Of a stretch of DNA of 32,478 nucleotides, positions 20,926 through 28,818 are shown one piece after another. Made by a program: the position numbers and the translations under genes. How positions within the stretch are numbered: position 1 is the stretch's first letter; the number at the start of each line of letters is the position of its first letter. The DNA comes from an uncultured Bacilli bacterium. GTDB lineage: Bacteria > Bacillota_I > Bacilli_A > RF39 > UBA660. The stretch lies in NCBI GenBank assembly GCA_944332155.1, contig CALVJM010000006.1, forward strand, positions 1 to 32,478. Direction: 5' to 3'. The notes beneath the pieces were generated by a model. That model was not told the DNA's origin, did no database searches, and was given only the letters and a program-made list of their open reading frames with translations.

Positions 20926-22056
20926 TTAAGAGCTTGTTTCTTCATTTAAACTATGAACCCATCGATAATATCGCTTACGTATCTTTATAGAAATTTTTCT
21001 ATTGTAAATAAATTTAAATAGACATTGTCTAAGATATTCAATAATAATACCAACAACAAAAATTAATACTGATACAGCTAACATATAAAAGAAAAAAGAA
21101 AGTGAATAAATAGGTGCAGTACCTACTCCTAATTTTACATATAAACTATAACGCATTAAAGTATGGTCATGTAATAAATATACACCTAATGTACAAGCTG
21201 ATATTTTACTAATCCATGAACTCTTAAAAGAAAACGTTGCGAATAATAGAAAATATGCGAGCGATTGAACAATCACAAATGGATTACTATAGGCCATTTT
21301 CATTCCCAGCATATTTTGGAATAAGTGGTTTGTAATTCTATTCGTATTCATATAAACATCTAATGTTGTATTAAAACAATAATTGGCAATTACACATCCA
21401 ATACAGAGAAAAAATAAAATTAATTGTACTTTACTTTTGGTAAAGCACTTACCAATATTACTCTGTAAAAAAGGATACTTGCGAAAATACGCACCTAGAA
21501 GATATAAAAATAAAAATTGATACAAAGTATAACCATCATTAGGAAACCCTTGTCCTCCTGTAATATAAGGTATAATAGAAAAAAAGACAAATAAACACCA
21601 TAATAACTGTTTGTGTTGACGTTGGTTAATATTCTTAATCATTATATTTAAAAAAGGACTCAAACAATAAAGAATAATGTACATTTTAACAAACCAATAT
21701 TCATCAGTTAAAATGGGTGATAATTGATTTAATAAAGAGACTGGTCCTAAAGTATTATGGAATAACAACACCGCAACTAATACAATCATTATCTTATAAA
21801 ACATGGTTGAATTGATAAGTTGCCAAACTTTAGATGCTTTAAATTGATTTGTACATTGAAAATATCCCGTTACTAATACAAAAGAATTCACATGAACCAA
21901 ACAGATTAAAAGTACTATTTCCGTGATTAAGTATAAAGTATAATTATGAATATTCGCAAGTACATTACCATGTACTATCACATGATACAAGACAATAAAA
22001 AACATGGATAAAATTTTCATCAAATCATAATTTGCATTTCTAGCATTTTTTTTCAT
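20926..22056 (-). CDS. Acyltransferase-3 family membrane protein (O-acetyltransferase)
   Basis: A 376-residue membrane protein with about ten helices. The N-terminal signature NYDLMKILSMFFIVLYHVIVHG carries the conserved His of the acyltransferase-3 (OafA/WecH/OatA) family, and EYWFVKMYIILYCLSPFLN is also typical. Such enzymes move acetyl or succinyl groups onto extracytoplasmic sugars. There is no fused SGNH domain, but a separate SGNH protein is encoded at 25349-26131. AGGAGCC precedes the ATG. It is divergent from the flippase and probably decorates the polysaccharide made by the neighbouring genes. Confidence 0.88.
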   Translation of the reverse strand: MKKNARNANYDLMKILSMFFIVLYHVIVHGNVLANIHNYTLYLITEIVLLICLVHVNSFVLVTGYFQCTNQFKASKVWQLINSTMFYKIMIVLVAVLLFHNTLGPVSLLNQLSPILTDEYWFVKMYIILYCLSPFLNIMIKNINQRQHKQLLWCLFVFFSIIPYITGGQGFPNDGYTLYQFLFLYLLGAYFRKYPFLQSNIGKCFTKSKVQLILFFLCIGCVIANYCFNTTLDVYMNTNRITNHLFQNMLGMKMAYSNPFVIVQSLAYFLLFATFSFKSSWISKISACTLGVYLLHDHTLMRYSLYVKLGVGTAPIYSLSFFFYMLAVSVLIFVVGIIIEYLRQCLFKFIYNRKISIKIRKRYYRWVHSLNEETSS

Positions 22057-22232
22057 AATGGCTCCTAACTACCTAGCCACCTTTTTATCCTAAATAAATC
22101 ATACTAAAAAAGAGGGATAAATGTCAATTATTTATTATTTATTTCTTCATTTTGTATTTCTTAAAAAATAGAACTATTGAAGTATTTTCGACATTTCTAG
22201 TAAATAATCTTTATTATTTAATCAAATTAAGA

Positions 22233-22238
22233 TATAAT
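22233..22238 (+). promoter_or_regulatory. -10 element of the flippase operon promoter
   Basis: TATAAT on the plus strand in the 245-bp divergent gap; no good -35 at 17 bp. The transcript would have a leader of about 55 nt before the flippase ATG. Confidence 0.45.
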
Positions 22239-22301
22239 AGTGATAATGGATTTTTACCCTTAAAAATAGGTATCTATTCATAAAGAAAGGATTCGTTTTA
22301 A

Positions 22302-23537
22302 ATGAAAGATAGAATTAAGAAAAATTTCTTTTGGAACACAATTGGTTCTACTTTAAATGCAATGGTTTCTTTATTTTTTATGATTGCCGTTACTAGAATC
22401 AACGGAAGTGATAAAGCAGGTATTTTTACTTTTGCCTTCTCTACTTCTTGTTTATTACAAGTAATCGGTTTATATTCCGGAAGAACTTATCAAGTCACAG
22501 AGCGAAATAAAAATATTACAGATGATGACTTTATATATAATAAATTATTTTGTTGTTTAATAATGTTAATTGCTTCGCTTCTTTTTGTTGCCTTCCGTGG
22601 TTATGATGGTTACAAAATATCAGTAATTCTCACTCTAGTTTTATACAAACTAATTGAAGCTTTTGCAGAATGTATATATGCGATTATTCAAAAGAAAGAT
22701 GAATTATATAAAGTAGGAATTTCCCTATTTTTGAAAGGGTTAATCGCAACTATATTATTCGTTCTTGTAGATTTACTAACACATAATTTAATCCTATCTA
22801 TTATCGCAATTATTTTAACACAGTTAATCATATTATTCTTCTATGATCTTAAAAATGTAAGTGAAATAAACTTTACAAAATTAAACTTTAATAAAAAGAA
22901 TATTTTATGGATTTTTAAAATGGGAGCTTGTACTTTTTTAGTTACCCTACTAACCCAATATGTGATTAACGCACCTAAATATACCATAGATAGTTATTTA
23001 ATCAACTCTAGTCAAACGATATTTGGAATTATTGTCATGCCTGCCACTTTAGTCATTCTATGTGGTCAATTCTTAATTCATCCATTTTTAAATAAACTAG
23101 CTAATTATCTAAAAGAGAAAAAATTTGACTTATTTAACAAAACTATTATCAAATTATGTTTTTTAATCTTTTTATTGGGATTATTTATCATTGTTGTTGC
23201 TTATTTTATAGGTATTCCATTTTTAGAATTAGTGTATGGTATTCCACTACAAAAATATCTATATGATTTAATTATTATCTTATTTGGAGCCACTTTCTTT
23301 GGTATATCATTCGTTATTTCCAATGCTTTAATCGCATTAAGATATACTTTCGCTCAAGTCATTATTTTTATTATTTCATCTATCTTCACCTTTTTTGCTT
23401 CCCGCTTCTTAATTATTAATTATGAACTTTTAGGCGCTTCACTAGCGTATACTTTCACTATGATTACTCTTGCATTATTATTTATTATTTATTACATCTA
23501 TAAAATTAGGAAGGTGTTCAAAAATGAAAAAATCTAA
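22302..23537 (+). CDS. Polysaccharide flippase (Wzx-like)
   Basis: A 411-residue polytopic protein with about 12 helices of the MATE/MviN/Wzx superfamily. The opening RIKKNFFWNTIGSTLNAMVSLFFMIAVTRINGSDKAGIFTFAFS is characteristic of Firmicutes O-antigen/teichoic-acid-type flippases. It would move an undecaprenyl-linked oligosaccharide across the membrane. AAAGGATTCG precedes the ATG. The last 14 bp overlap the first GT2 gene, and the second GT2 follows 11 bp later, so the three form a transcription unit. No Wzy polymerase is seen in the window. Confidence 0.9.
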   Translation: MKDRIKKNFFWNTIGSTLNAMVSLFFMIAVTRINGSDKAGIFTFAFSTSCLLQVIGLYSGRTYQVTERNKNITDDDFIYNKLFCCLIMLIASLLFVAFRGYDGYKISVILTLVLYKLIEAFAECIYAIIQKKDELYKVGISLFLKGLIATILFVLVDLLTHNLILSIIAIILTQLIILFFYDLKNVSEINFTKLNFNKKNILWIFKMGACTFLVTLLTQYVINAPKYTIDSYLINSSQTIFGIIVMPATLVILCGQFLIHPFLNKLANYLKEKKFDLFNKTIIKLCFLIFLLGLFIIVVAYFIGIPFLELVYGIPLQKYLYDLIIILFGATFFGISFVISNALIALRYTFAQVIIFIISSIFTFFASRFLIINYELLGASLAYTFTMITLALLFIIYYIYKIRKVFKNEKI

Positions 23538-24516
23538 AGTATCTATTATTATACCTGTATATAATGCCGAAAAACATTTAAGTCGATGTATTGAGAGTGT
23601 TTTAAATCAAACATATACACAAATAGAACTAATACTCCTTAATGATGGTTCTAAAGATAAATCAATCGATATTATTAGAAAATATGAGAAAAAAGATAAA
23701 AGAATTATTGTTATTGATAAACAGAATGAAGGTGTTGCGAAAACTAGAAATTTAGGTATTCAAAAAGCAACCGGTGATTATCTTATGTTTATTGATAATG
23801 ATGATTATATTGATCCTGATTATGTGGAAACTTATCTAACAACCGCATTAAAAGAAAAAACAGATATTGTTATGGGTGGTTATAAACGACCTAATACAAA
23901 CGGTAAAATTATTAAAAATGTTAAACTTAAAGATGGATATTTACAAAAGGAAATGATATATAAAATATGTGCTCCATGGGCTAAAATATATAAAAGAAAT
24001 TATATTATACAAAATAAAATAGAATTCCTAGATAACAATTTAGGAGAAGATATATATTTTAACTTACAAGCTCTTATGATTTCAAATAAAGTAACTACTA
24101 TTCATTATGATGGATATAATTGGTTTTATAATGACGAAAGTGTTTCTAATACAACTCAAAAGAAATTTGAAAAGGTAGATGTTTTTCGTTTATTAAATGA
24201 ATGTTATAAAGTTGTTACAGAAAAAAATTTGTTAAAAAAGCATTTTAATTATACAGAATATTTCTTTTATATTTATATCATATGGTTTTTGTGTTTTTCA
24301 CAAAGACATTACTCTTATCATCAGATATCTCAAAATTATGATAAGTTATTTAACTGGTTAAAAGATAAGTTCCCAAATTATAAAAAGAATGAATTTATTG
24401 GTTTTAATAAACCAAAAGACGAAAATTTTATATATAAACTATTCTTCTTTCTCTTCAGCATATTCAATCGTTTTGGAAATGGTAAAATATTAATATATTT
24501 ATATACAAGATTATAA
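23524..24516 (+). CDS. Family 2 glycosyltransferase
   Basis: A 330-residue GT-A enzyme: VSIIIPVYNAEKHLSRCIES (6-25), LLNDGSKDKS (38-47), the AKTRNLGIQKATGDYLMFIDNDD segment with the metal-binding Asp91-Asn-Asp93-Asp94, and an acceptor region (LGEDIYFNLQAL). There is no transmembrane segment apart from a hydrophobic C-terminal stretch (about 295-325) that may attach it to the membrane. The ATG at 23524 is chosen because AGGAAGGTG lies just upstream and the upstream frame is the flippase tail. The sugar is unknown. Confidence 0.88.
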   Translation: MKKSKVSIIIPVYNAEKHLSRCIESVLNQTYTQIELILLNDGSKDKSIDIIRKYEKKDKRIIVIDKQNEGVAKTRNLGIQKATGDYLMFIDNDDYIDPDYVETYLTTALKEKTDIVMGGYKRPNTNGKIIKNVKLKDGYLQKEMIYKICAPWAKIYKRNYIIQNKIEFLDNNLGEDIYFNLQALMISNKVTTIHYDGYNWFYNDESVSNTTQKKFEKVDVFRLLNECYKVVTEKNLLKKHFNYTEYFFYIYIIWFLCFSQRHYSYHQISQNYDKLFNWLKDKFPNYKKNEFIGFNKPKDENFIYKLFFFLFSIFNRFGNGKILIYLYTRL

Positions 24517-24527
24517 CGGAGGTATTT

Positions 24528-25322
24528 ATGAACAAAAATATACATACATTTGTCGTATTAGCGTACAAAGAATCTACTTACTTAGAAGATTGTATCAACT
24601 CAGTTTTAAATCAAAGTATCAAAACTAATGTTGTTATCGCAACATCTACCCCTAATGAATTTATTAATCAAATGGCAGAAAAATATAATTTAAAAGTTAT
24701 TATTAACAAAGGACAAAAAGGAATCGCCTATGATTTTAATTTTGCGGTAAATTGTGTTGACTCAGAACTTGTTACAGTTGCCCATCAAGATGATATATAT
24801 GAAAAAGATTATGCGAAAGAAATTATAGATGCGTATAAGAAAAATAAAAATGCTTCTATTATTTTTACAGATTACTTTGAATTACGTGGATCTGATAAAG
24901 TTTTAAATAATAAGAACCTTAAAATTAAAAGAATCTTATTATTACCACTTAGAATTAAAACACTAGGAAAATATAAATTTTTTAGAAGATGGGTATTACG
25001 ATTTGGAAATTCTATTTGTTGTCCAGCTGTTACTTTTGTCAAAAAAAATAGTATTAAAGATGTATTTATTTGTGACTTTAAGTGCAATGTAGATTGGTAT
25101 ACATGGGAAAAATTATCTAAAGCGCCACATGATTTTATATTTATTCCAAAACCATTAATGGAACATCGAATTTCTGAATCTTCAACTACTACAGATATTA
25201 TTAATCATGGTATTAGAACAAAAGAAGATCTTATTATGTTTGAAAAATTTTGGCCAACATGGTTTGCGAAAGGAATTAATAATTTTTATAAGAATTCAGA
25301 AAAAAGTAATAATTTAAAATAA
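24528..25322 (+). CDS. Family 2 glycosyltransferase
   Basis: A 264-residue GT-A enzyme with a divergent start (HTFVVLAYKESTYLEDCINS), the metal site HQDDIY at about residues 88-93 and a conserved NSICCPAVTFVKK segment. It resembles small capsule glycosyltransferases that annotate as GT2. ACGGAGGTA precedes the ATG, 11 bp after the previous glycosyltransferase. It is the last gene of the plus-strand unit, ending at a bidirectional terminator. Substrate unknown. Confidence 0.82.
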   Translation: MNKNIHTFVVLAYKESTYLEDCINSVLNQSIKTNVVIATSTPNEFINQMAEKYNLKVIINKGQKGIAYDFNFAVNCVDSELVTVAHQDDIYEKDYAKEIIDAYKKNKNASIIFTDYFELRGSDKVLNNKNLKIKRILLLPLRIKTLGKYKFFRRWVLRFGNSICCPAVTFVKKNSIKDVFICDFKCNVDWYTWEKLSKAPHDFIFIPKPLMEHRISESSTTTDIINHGIRTKEDLIMFEKFWPTWFAKGINNFYKNSEKSNNLK

Positions 25323-25349
25323 AAAAGAAAATTGAACATTTTCTTTTTT
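25321..25349. terminator. Bidirectional terminator between convergent genes
   Basis: A perfect 12-bp AT-rich stem (25321-25332 with 25338-25349) and TGAAC loop between the plus-strand glycosyltransferase stop and the minus-strand SGNH stop; the TAA codons of both genes touch the stem ends. Confidence 0.75.
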
Positions 25350-26131
25350 TAAAACTTTTCATTATAATATTTTAATCCACTACTTATTACTTTCTCTTCT
25401 TTATGTATATCACGATTATAAGGTTGTAAAGTTTGAATGAAGTTAGCTAAATAAGGACTAATCTTTTGATATCCTTGATCTGTTAGATGTACTCCATCTA
25501 ATAACTCATTTTTGGTAATTACAGTTGCTAAATCTTTATCATAAAAATTAATATATGGAATTCCCCATTTTTCACAAATCTGAATTAACGCATCAAAATA
25601 TTCTTCTGGTTCACCTGTTTTACCAGTCCATCCATATTCATCCGCATAAGGTGTTGGATACATAATCATTACACCAATAGAAGAACCTTTATAATATTTA
25701 GTTAAATAATAAAATGTTGCATCTAACATACCTGTATAAGTAGATAAATCAAAGTCTTGTAATTGATAAGAATCAGTGAACTCTCCTAATGCAACTGGAA
25801 TCTTCGCATCATTAATTCCACCTTGTAATAAAATATAATCATATTTTTCATCTTTGTGTTCTAATACTTGTGTCACAATCATATTTTCTAAGTTTTCTTG
25901 GGAAAAAGTTGCTCCTCCTTTAGAAGCATTCACACTCTTTTTAAACTTTAAAATATCATTAATATAATTTGTCCAAGAAATACCATTATTGGTTCCACCT
26001 TCAGTAATAGAGTCACCAAAATAAATAATACTTTTATCTGTCATTTTAAAATTCTTATTTTCTTGAGCATTTGTTTCTATAAAAATAAATGCGATTAAAC
26101 CACATAATAGTATTACAAATAACTTCTTCAT
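25349..26131 (-). CDS. Secreted SGNH/GDSL-family hydrolase
   Basis: A 260-residue protein with an N-terminal signal or anchor helix (3-19; cleavage possible after TNA). The SGNH blocks are present: nucleophile Ser41 in YFGDSITEGG, Gly in NASKGGATF, Asn in LQGGINDAK and the Asp/His pair in LLDGVHLTDQGY. The protein is therefore an extracytoplasmic esterase or acetyl-hydrolase. Beside an acyltransferase-3 gene and a polysaccharide cluster, removal or remodelling of O-acyl groups on surface sugars is the likely role (inference). A TTGTAA/TATAAT promoter overlaps the terminator of the next locus. Confidence 0.85.
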   Translation of the reverse strand: MKKLFVILLCGLIAFIFIETNAQENKNFKMTDKSIIYFGDSITEGGTNNGISWTNYINDILKFKKSVNASKGGATFSQENLENMIVTQVLEHKDEKYDYILLQGGINDAKIPVALGEFTDSYQLQDFDLSTYTGMLDATFYYLTKYYKGSSIGVMIMYPTPYADEYGWTGKTGEPEEYFDALIQICEKWGIPYINFYDKDLATVITKNELLDGVHLTDQGYQKISPYLANFIQTLQPYNRDIHKEEKVISSGLKYYNEKF

Positions 26132-26148
26132 AAAACCACCTAGAGCTT

Positions 26149-26177
26149 ATTATAACGAAAAAAGGTTGTTTTTACAA
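26149..26177 (-). promoter_or_regulatory. Promoter of the SGNH hydrolase, nested in a terminator
   Basis: TTGTAA (26172-26177) and TATAAT (26149-26154), 17-bp spacing, minus strand. The -35 lies inside the 3' arm of the terminator that ends the Alg13-like gene. Confidence 0.6.
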
Positions 26178-26187
26178 CCATTTTTTT
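26158..26187 (-). terminator. Terminator of the Alg13/Alg14-like operon
   Basis: A GGTTGT/ACAACC stem with a TTTT loop (plus strand), extended by A/T pairs after one mismatch, and followed by a T6 run on the minus strand. Confidence 0.7.
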
Positions 26188-26201
26188 ATATTTTCAATAT
26201 A

Positions 26202-26681
26202 CTATACATTATCAATAAATTGAGAAATTAACTGAATCATTTGTGTATTATTACTTTTATATGGTTTAGGTTTAAAATCTTTGACTTGAGCTAATGCATC
26301 ATCTAAATTTTCTATATCTGTACAAGGAATTACATATCCTTTTTTTGAAAATTCATGAACAATTTGTAATTGATGATTATTAGTATGTTCACCATATTCT
26401 TTTAATCGTGGGATGACAATTATTTTCTTTTGTTTTTTTAAAGCCTGAATAATAGAACCTACTCCTCCATGCGTAATAATTAAATCAGCTTTACCAATTA
26501 GTTGGTTAAATTCTGTCATAGGAATTAAATCGAATATTTTCATGTGTGATGACTGATACTTAGTAGTTCCTGCCTGTACAACTACTTCATCTTTAATTTT
26601 ATGATCAGCAATTAATTGATCAATCTTTTTTAAAAGTCTAGAAAAGTCTTTATCTTGTGTACCTAATATAACTAATGTCAT
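26202..26681 (-). CDS. Alg13-like glycosyltransferase subunit (PssE/EpsF-type)
   Basis: A 159-residue protein equal to the C-terminal, nucleotide-sugar-binding half of a GT28 (MurG-like) enzyme: MTLVILGTQDKDFSRLL at the start and LIITHGGVGSIIQAL with EYGEHTNNHQLQIV, the donor-binding motifs. It works as a heterodimer with the Alg14-like membrane subunit encoded directly upstream; the genes overlap as ATGA. Bacterial pairs of this kind add a beta-1,4-linked sugar (glucuronate or galactose in known PssDE/CpsFG systems) to a lipid-linked oligosaccharide. Confidence 0.9.
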   Translation of the reverse strand: MTLVILGTQDKDFSRLLKKIDQLIADHKIKDEVVVQAGTTKYQSSHMKIFDLIPMTEFNQLIGKADLIITHGGVGSIIQALKKQKKIIVIPRLKEYGEHTNNHQLQIVHEFSKKGYVIPCTDIENLDDALAQVKDFKPKPYKSNNTQMIQLISQFIDNV

Positions 26682-27154
26682 TTAAAAATCCAACCTCCAT
26701 AAACTGCCTTCGGATATAGCTTTAACATAGATTCCCACTGTACAATAAATAAATCAGCAATTGGATATACCATACGTCCAGAAAGGGTTTTGGTTTCTAT
26801 ATTAGCAAATGTTTCAATATAGATTACTTTCTTACCAAATAGTTTGGCGATATAACACATAGGAACGGCAGTGTGTGTACCTGTTGTAATTACAACATCT
26901 GGTTTTATTTTAAAATAATAATATAGACTTTTTAAACAATTCCATGGAAAAATAAAACAATAAGACAACAAATGATCTTTGGTTCCATATTTTAAATAGT
27001 CTACTCTACACTTATGTTTTTTAGCTAAAAATAACGTAGACTTGGTTTTTTCAGTAATAATGTGATAATCATATTTCCTAAACAGTTGTCTTAATTCTAA
27101 CATTTCTGTTAAATGTCCACCAGTACTTGATATAAATAATACTTTTTTCTTCAT
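26678..27154 (-). CDS. Alg14-like membrane subunit of glycosyltransferase (PssD-type)
   Basis: A 158-residue protein equal to the N-terminal, acceptor- and membrane-binding half of the split GT: KKVLFISSTGGHLTEMLELR (glycine-rich acceptor loop), DVVITTGTHTAVPMCYIAKL and KVIYIETFANIETKTLSGR are diagnostic for Alg14/PssD. A hydrophobic stretch around residue 80 should recruit it to the membrane. The ATG at 27154 is chosen because AGGTG lies 6 bp before it; a GTG three codons upstream is less likely. It is paired with the Alg13-like gene by an ATGA overlap. Confidence 0.9.
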   Translation of the reverse strand: MKKKVLFISSTGGHLTEMLELRQLFRKYDYHIITEKTKSTLFLAKKHKCRVDYLKYGTKDHLLSYCFIFPWNCLKSLYYYFKIKPDVVITTGTHTAVPMCYIAKLFGKKVIYIETFANIETKTLSGRMVYPIADLFIVQWESMLKLYPKAVYGGWIFK

Positions 27155-27192
27155 ACTGTTCACCTATTAATATCATATCATAATTTAATAAC

Positions 27193-27227
27193 AAAAAAAA
27201 GGCTTATCATTTATAATACAATGATAA
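27193..27227 (-). terminator. Terminator at the end of the EamA/SMR pair
   Basis: An 8-bp stem TTATCATT (27204-27211) with AATGATAA (27220-27227), then a T8 run on the minus strand (complement of 27193-27200). The stem includes the last codons and stop of the second transporter gene. Confidence 0.65.
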
Positions 27228-27543
27228 TTGCCCCTAATACTATAAGTGATACACCAATCATTTTCTTTTTTGAAATATACTCTTTTAAGAACAAATAAGA
27301 TATGAACATAGTCCATACATAGGTTAACGATGTAAGTGGTAGTACCATAGAATAATCCATGTTCTTTAAAACAATAATATTTAATATTGCTGCCCCTAAA
27401 TATAGAAAACCACCAATATATAAATTAATATTTAATAATAATTCCTTAATATTTTTAAAAGAAGACGCTTTCTTTAAAAACAGACTAGCAACTGATCCCA
27501 TTATCGTCATTATTAATATTAATATATAATTAATCACGTTCAT
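27211..27543 (-). CDS. Half-size EamA/SMR-type transporter subunit
   Basis: About 110 residues with four membrane helices (about 3-20, 33-52, 60-82 and 89-109) of the EamA/SMR fold. LPLTSLTYVWTMFISYLFLKEYIS followed by IGVSLIVLGAIIIVL is the typical second-half pattern. It overlaps the preceding, related gene by 14 bp. Such heterodimers next to polyprenyl-phosphate glycosyltransferases (ArnE/ArnF-like) flip lipid-linked sugars across the membrane; this is inferred from context. Start ambiguous: ATG at 27543 or GTGs at 27546 and 27549. Confidence 0.8.
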   Translation of the reverse strand: MNVINYILILIMTIMGSVASLFLKKASSFKNIKELLLNINLYIGGFLYLGAAILNIIVLKNMDYSMVLPLTSLTYVWTMFISYLFLKEYISKKKMIGVSLIVLGAIIIVL

Positions 27544-27874
27544 CACCACCTGCGATTAATGTAACACCTATCATAATAATGAGTATACCTATTACTTTGT
27601 TAAGGGTAATAACTTCATTTAAGAAGAAATAACCAAAAATGATACTTAGTACATAGTTTAAACTTAAAAAAGGTTGTATAACAGATAAACTACCAAATTT
27701 ATATGCGATTAACATTATTAGAGCACCTAAACCATAGAAGCCAAATCCTAGAAGTAAAAGTCCAATATTTCCATCATTTGATAACTTCCATAACAATTGT
27801 CCGATACAAGCTAAAATACTAGAAATACAAATGAGATAAATTCCCTTTTGATTTTTTTGAAAAGATTCTAACAT
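27530..27874 (-). CDS. Half-size EamA/SMR-type transporter subunit
   Basis: A 114-residue, four-helix protein related to its downstream neighbour: LSVIQPFLSLNYVLSIIFGYFFLNEVITLNK then IGILIIMIGVTLIAGG. The two probably form a heterodimeric flippase for the sugar lipid made by the upstream glycosyltransferase. The start ATG overlaps the upstream TAA by one base (TAATG), so translation is coupled. Drug export is the alternative, but the context favours sugar-lipid transport. Confidence 0.82.
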   Translation of the reverse strand: MLESFQKNQKGIYLICISSILACIGQLLWKLSNDGNIGLLLLGFGFYGLGALIMLIAYKFGSLSVIQPFLSLNYVLSIIFGYFFLNEVITLNKVIGILIIMIGVTLIAGGDERD

Positions 27875-28803
27875 TATTTCTTATTTCGACTTTCTAATGT
27901 ATTTAAATATAATTCAAATAATTGTCTTTGTTTTTTGACAATTACTTGTAAAATAATTCCTGTAATCCATAATAATATAGAAATAACTAAAAGAATTAAT
28001 CCAAATATTAAAGTGGGAACTCTTGGAACTAAACCGGTATTAAAATATTCAATAAATACTGGCACACAAAATACAAATGAAAGAATTAGTAAAATACATG
28101 CCCAAAGATTAAAGAAAACACCTGGTTTATATTCCTTAAATAAAGTAAATATAGTTTTTAATACTTTTATTCCATCACTAAAAGTATTTAATTTACTTTC
28201 ACTTCCTTCTGGACGATCACGATAATTAGTAGGTACTTCTACCATTTTAAAGTTATTGGCAGCTGCATGAATAGTCATCTCTGTCTCAATTTCAAATCCT
28301 TTTGATAATACAGGAAATGATTTTACAAACTCATAACTAAATGCTCGACTTCCTGTCATAATATCTTTGACATTTACATGAAATAGTTTATTAATTAAAG
28401 TTCGTACTAAGCGATTTCCAGTATTGTGAAACATTCTTTTATTCTCAGTAAAATAAGTAGATGACAAACGATCACCAATCACCATATCAGCTTTTCCTTC
28501 AAGTATTAACTCGGCCATTTTAGGTTCTGGTGGGTTTGTATCATCTCCATCAGCCATAATATAACAATCAGCATCAATTTGACGAAACATACTACGTATT
28601 ACATTACCTTTTCCTTGTTTATATTCATAACGAACAATTGCGCCTGCTTTACGTGCAATCTCATCAGTACCATCTGTTGAGTTATTATCATACACATAAA
28701 TATCTGCATTAGGAAAAGCTTTTTTATAATCTTTTATTACTTTAGCTACCGTTAAACTTTCGTTATAACATGGTAGTAAGACTGCTATTGTTTTATCTTT
28801 CAT
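27874..28803 (-). CDS. Polyprenyl-phosphate-dependent family 2 glycosyltransferase (DPM1-like with C-terminal helices)
   Basis: A 309-residue GT2: AVLLPCYNESLTVAKVIKDY, VYDNNSTDGT, KGNVIRSMF, the metal site MADGDDTNPPEP (Asp85-Asp87/88) and DIMTGSRAFSYEF, then two C-terminal membrane helices (about 232-252 and 265-288). It resembles enzymes that load a sugar onto undecaprenyl phosphate. The ATG at 28803 is chosen because AAGGGTG lies just upstream. It is coupled by TAATG to two half-size transporters, giving a make-and-flip unit for a sugar lipid. Confidence 0.88.
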   Translation of the reverse strand: MKDKTIAVLLPCYNESLTVAKVIKDYKKAFPNADIYVYDNNSTDGTDEIARKAGAIVRYEYKQGKGNVIRSMFRQIDADCYIMADGDDTNPPEPKMAELILEGKADMVIGDRLSSTYFTENKRMFHNTGNRLVRTLINKLFHVNVKDIMTGSRAFSYEFVKSFPVLSKGFEIETEMTIHAAANNFKMVEVPTNYRDRPEGSESKLNTFSDGIKVLKTIFTLFKEYKPGVFFNLWACILLILSFVFCVPVFIEYFNTGLVPRVPTLIFGLILLVISILLWITGIILQVIVKKQRQLFELYLNTLESRNKK

Positions 28804-28818
28804 GTACATCACCCTTCA

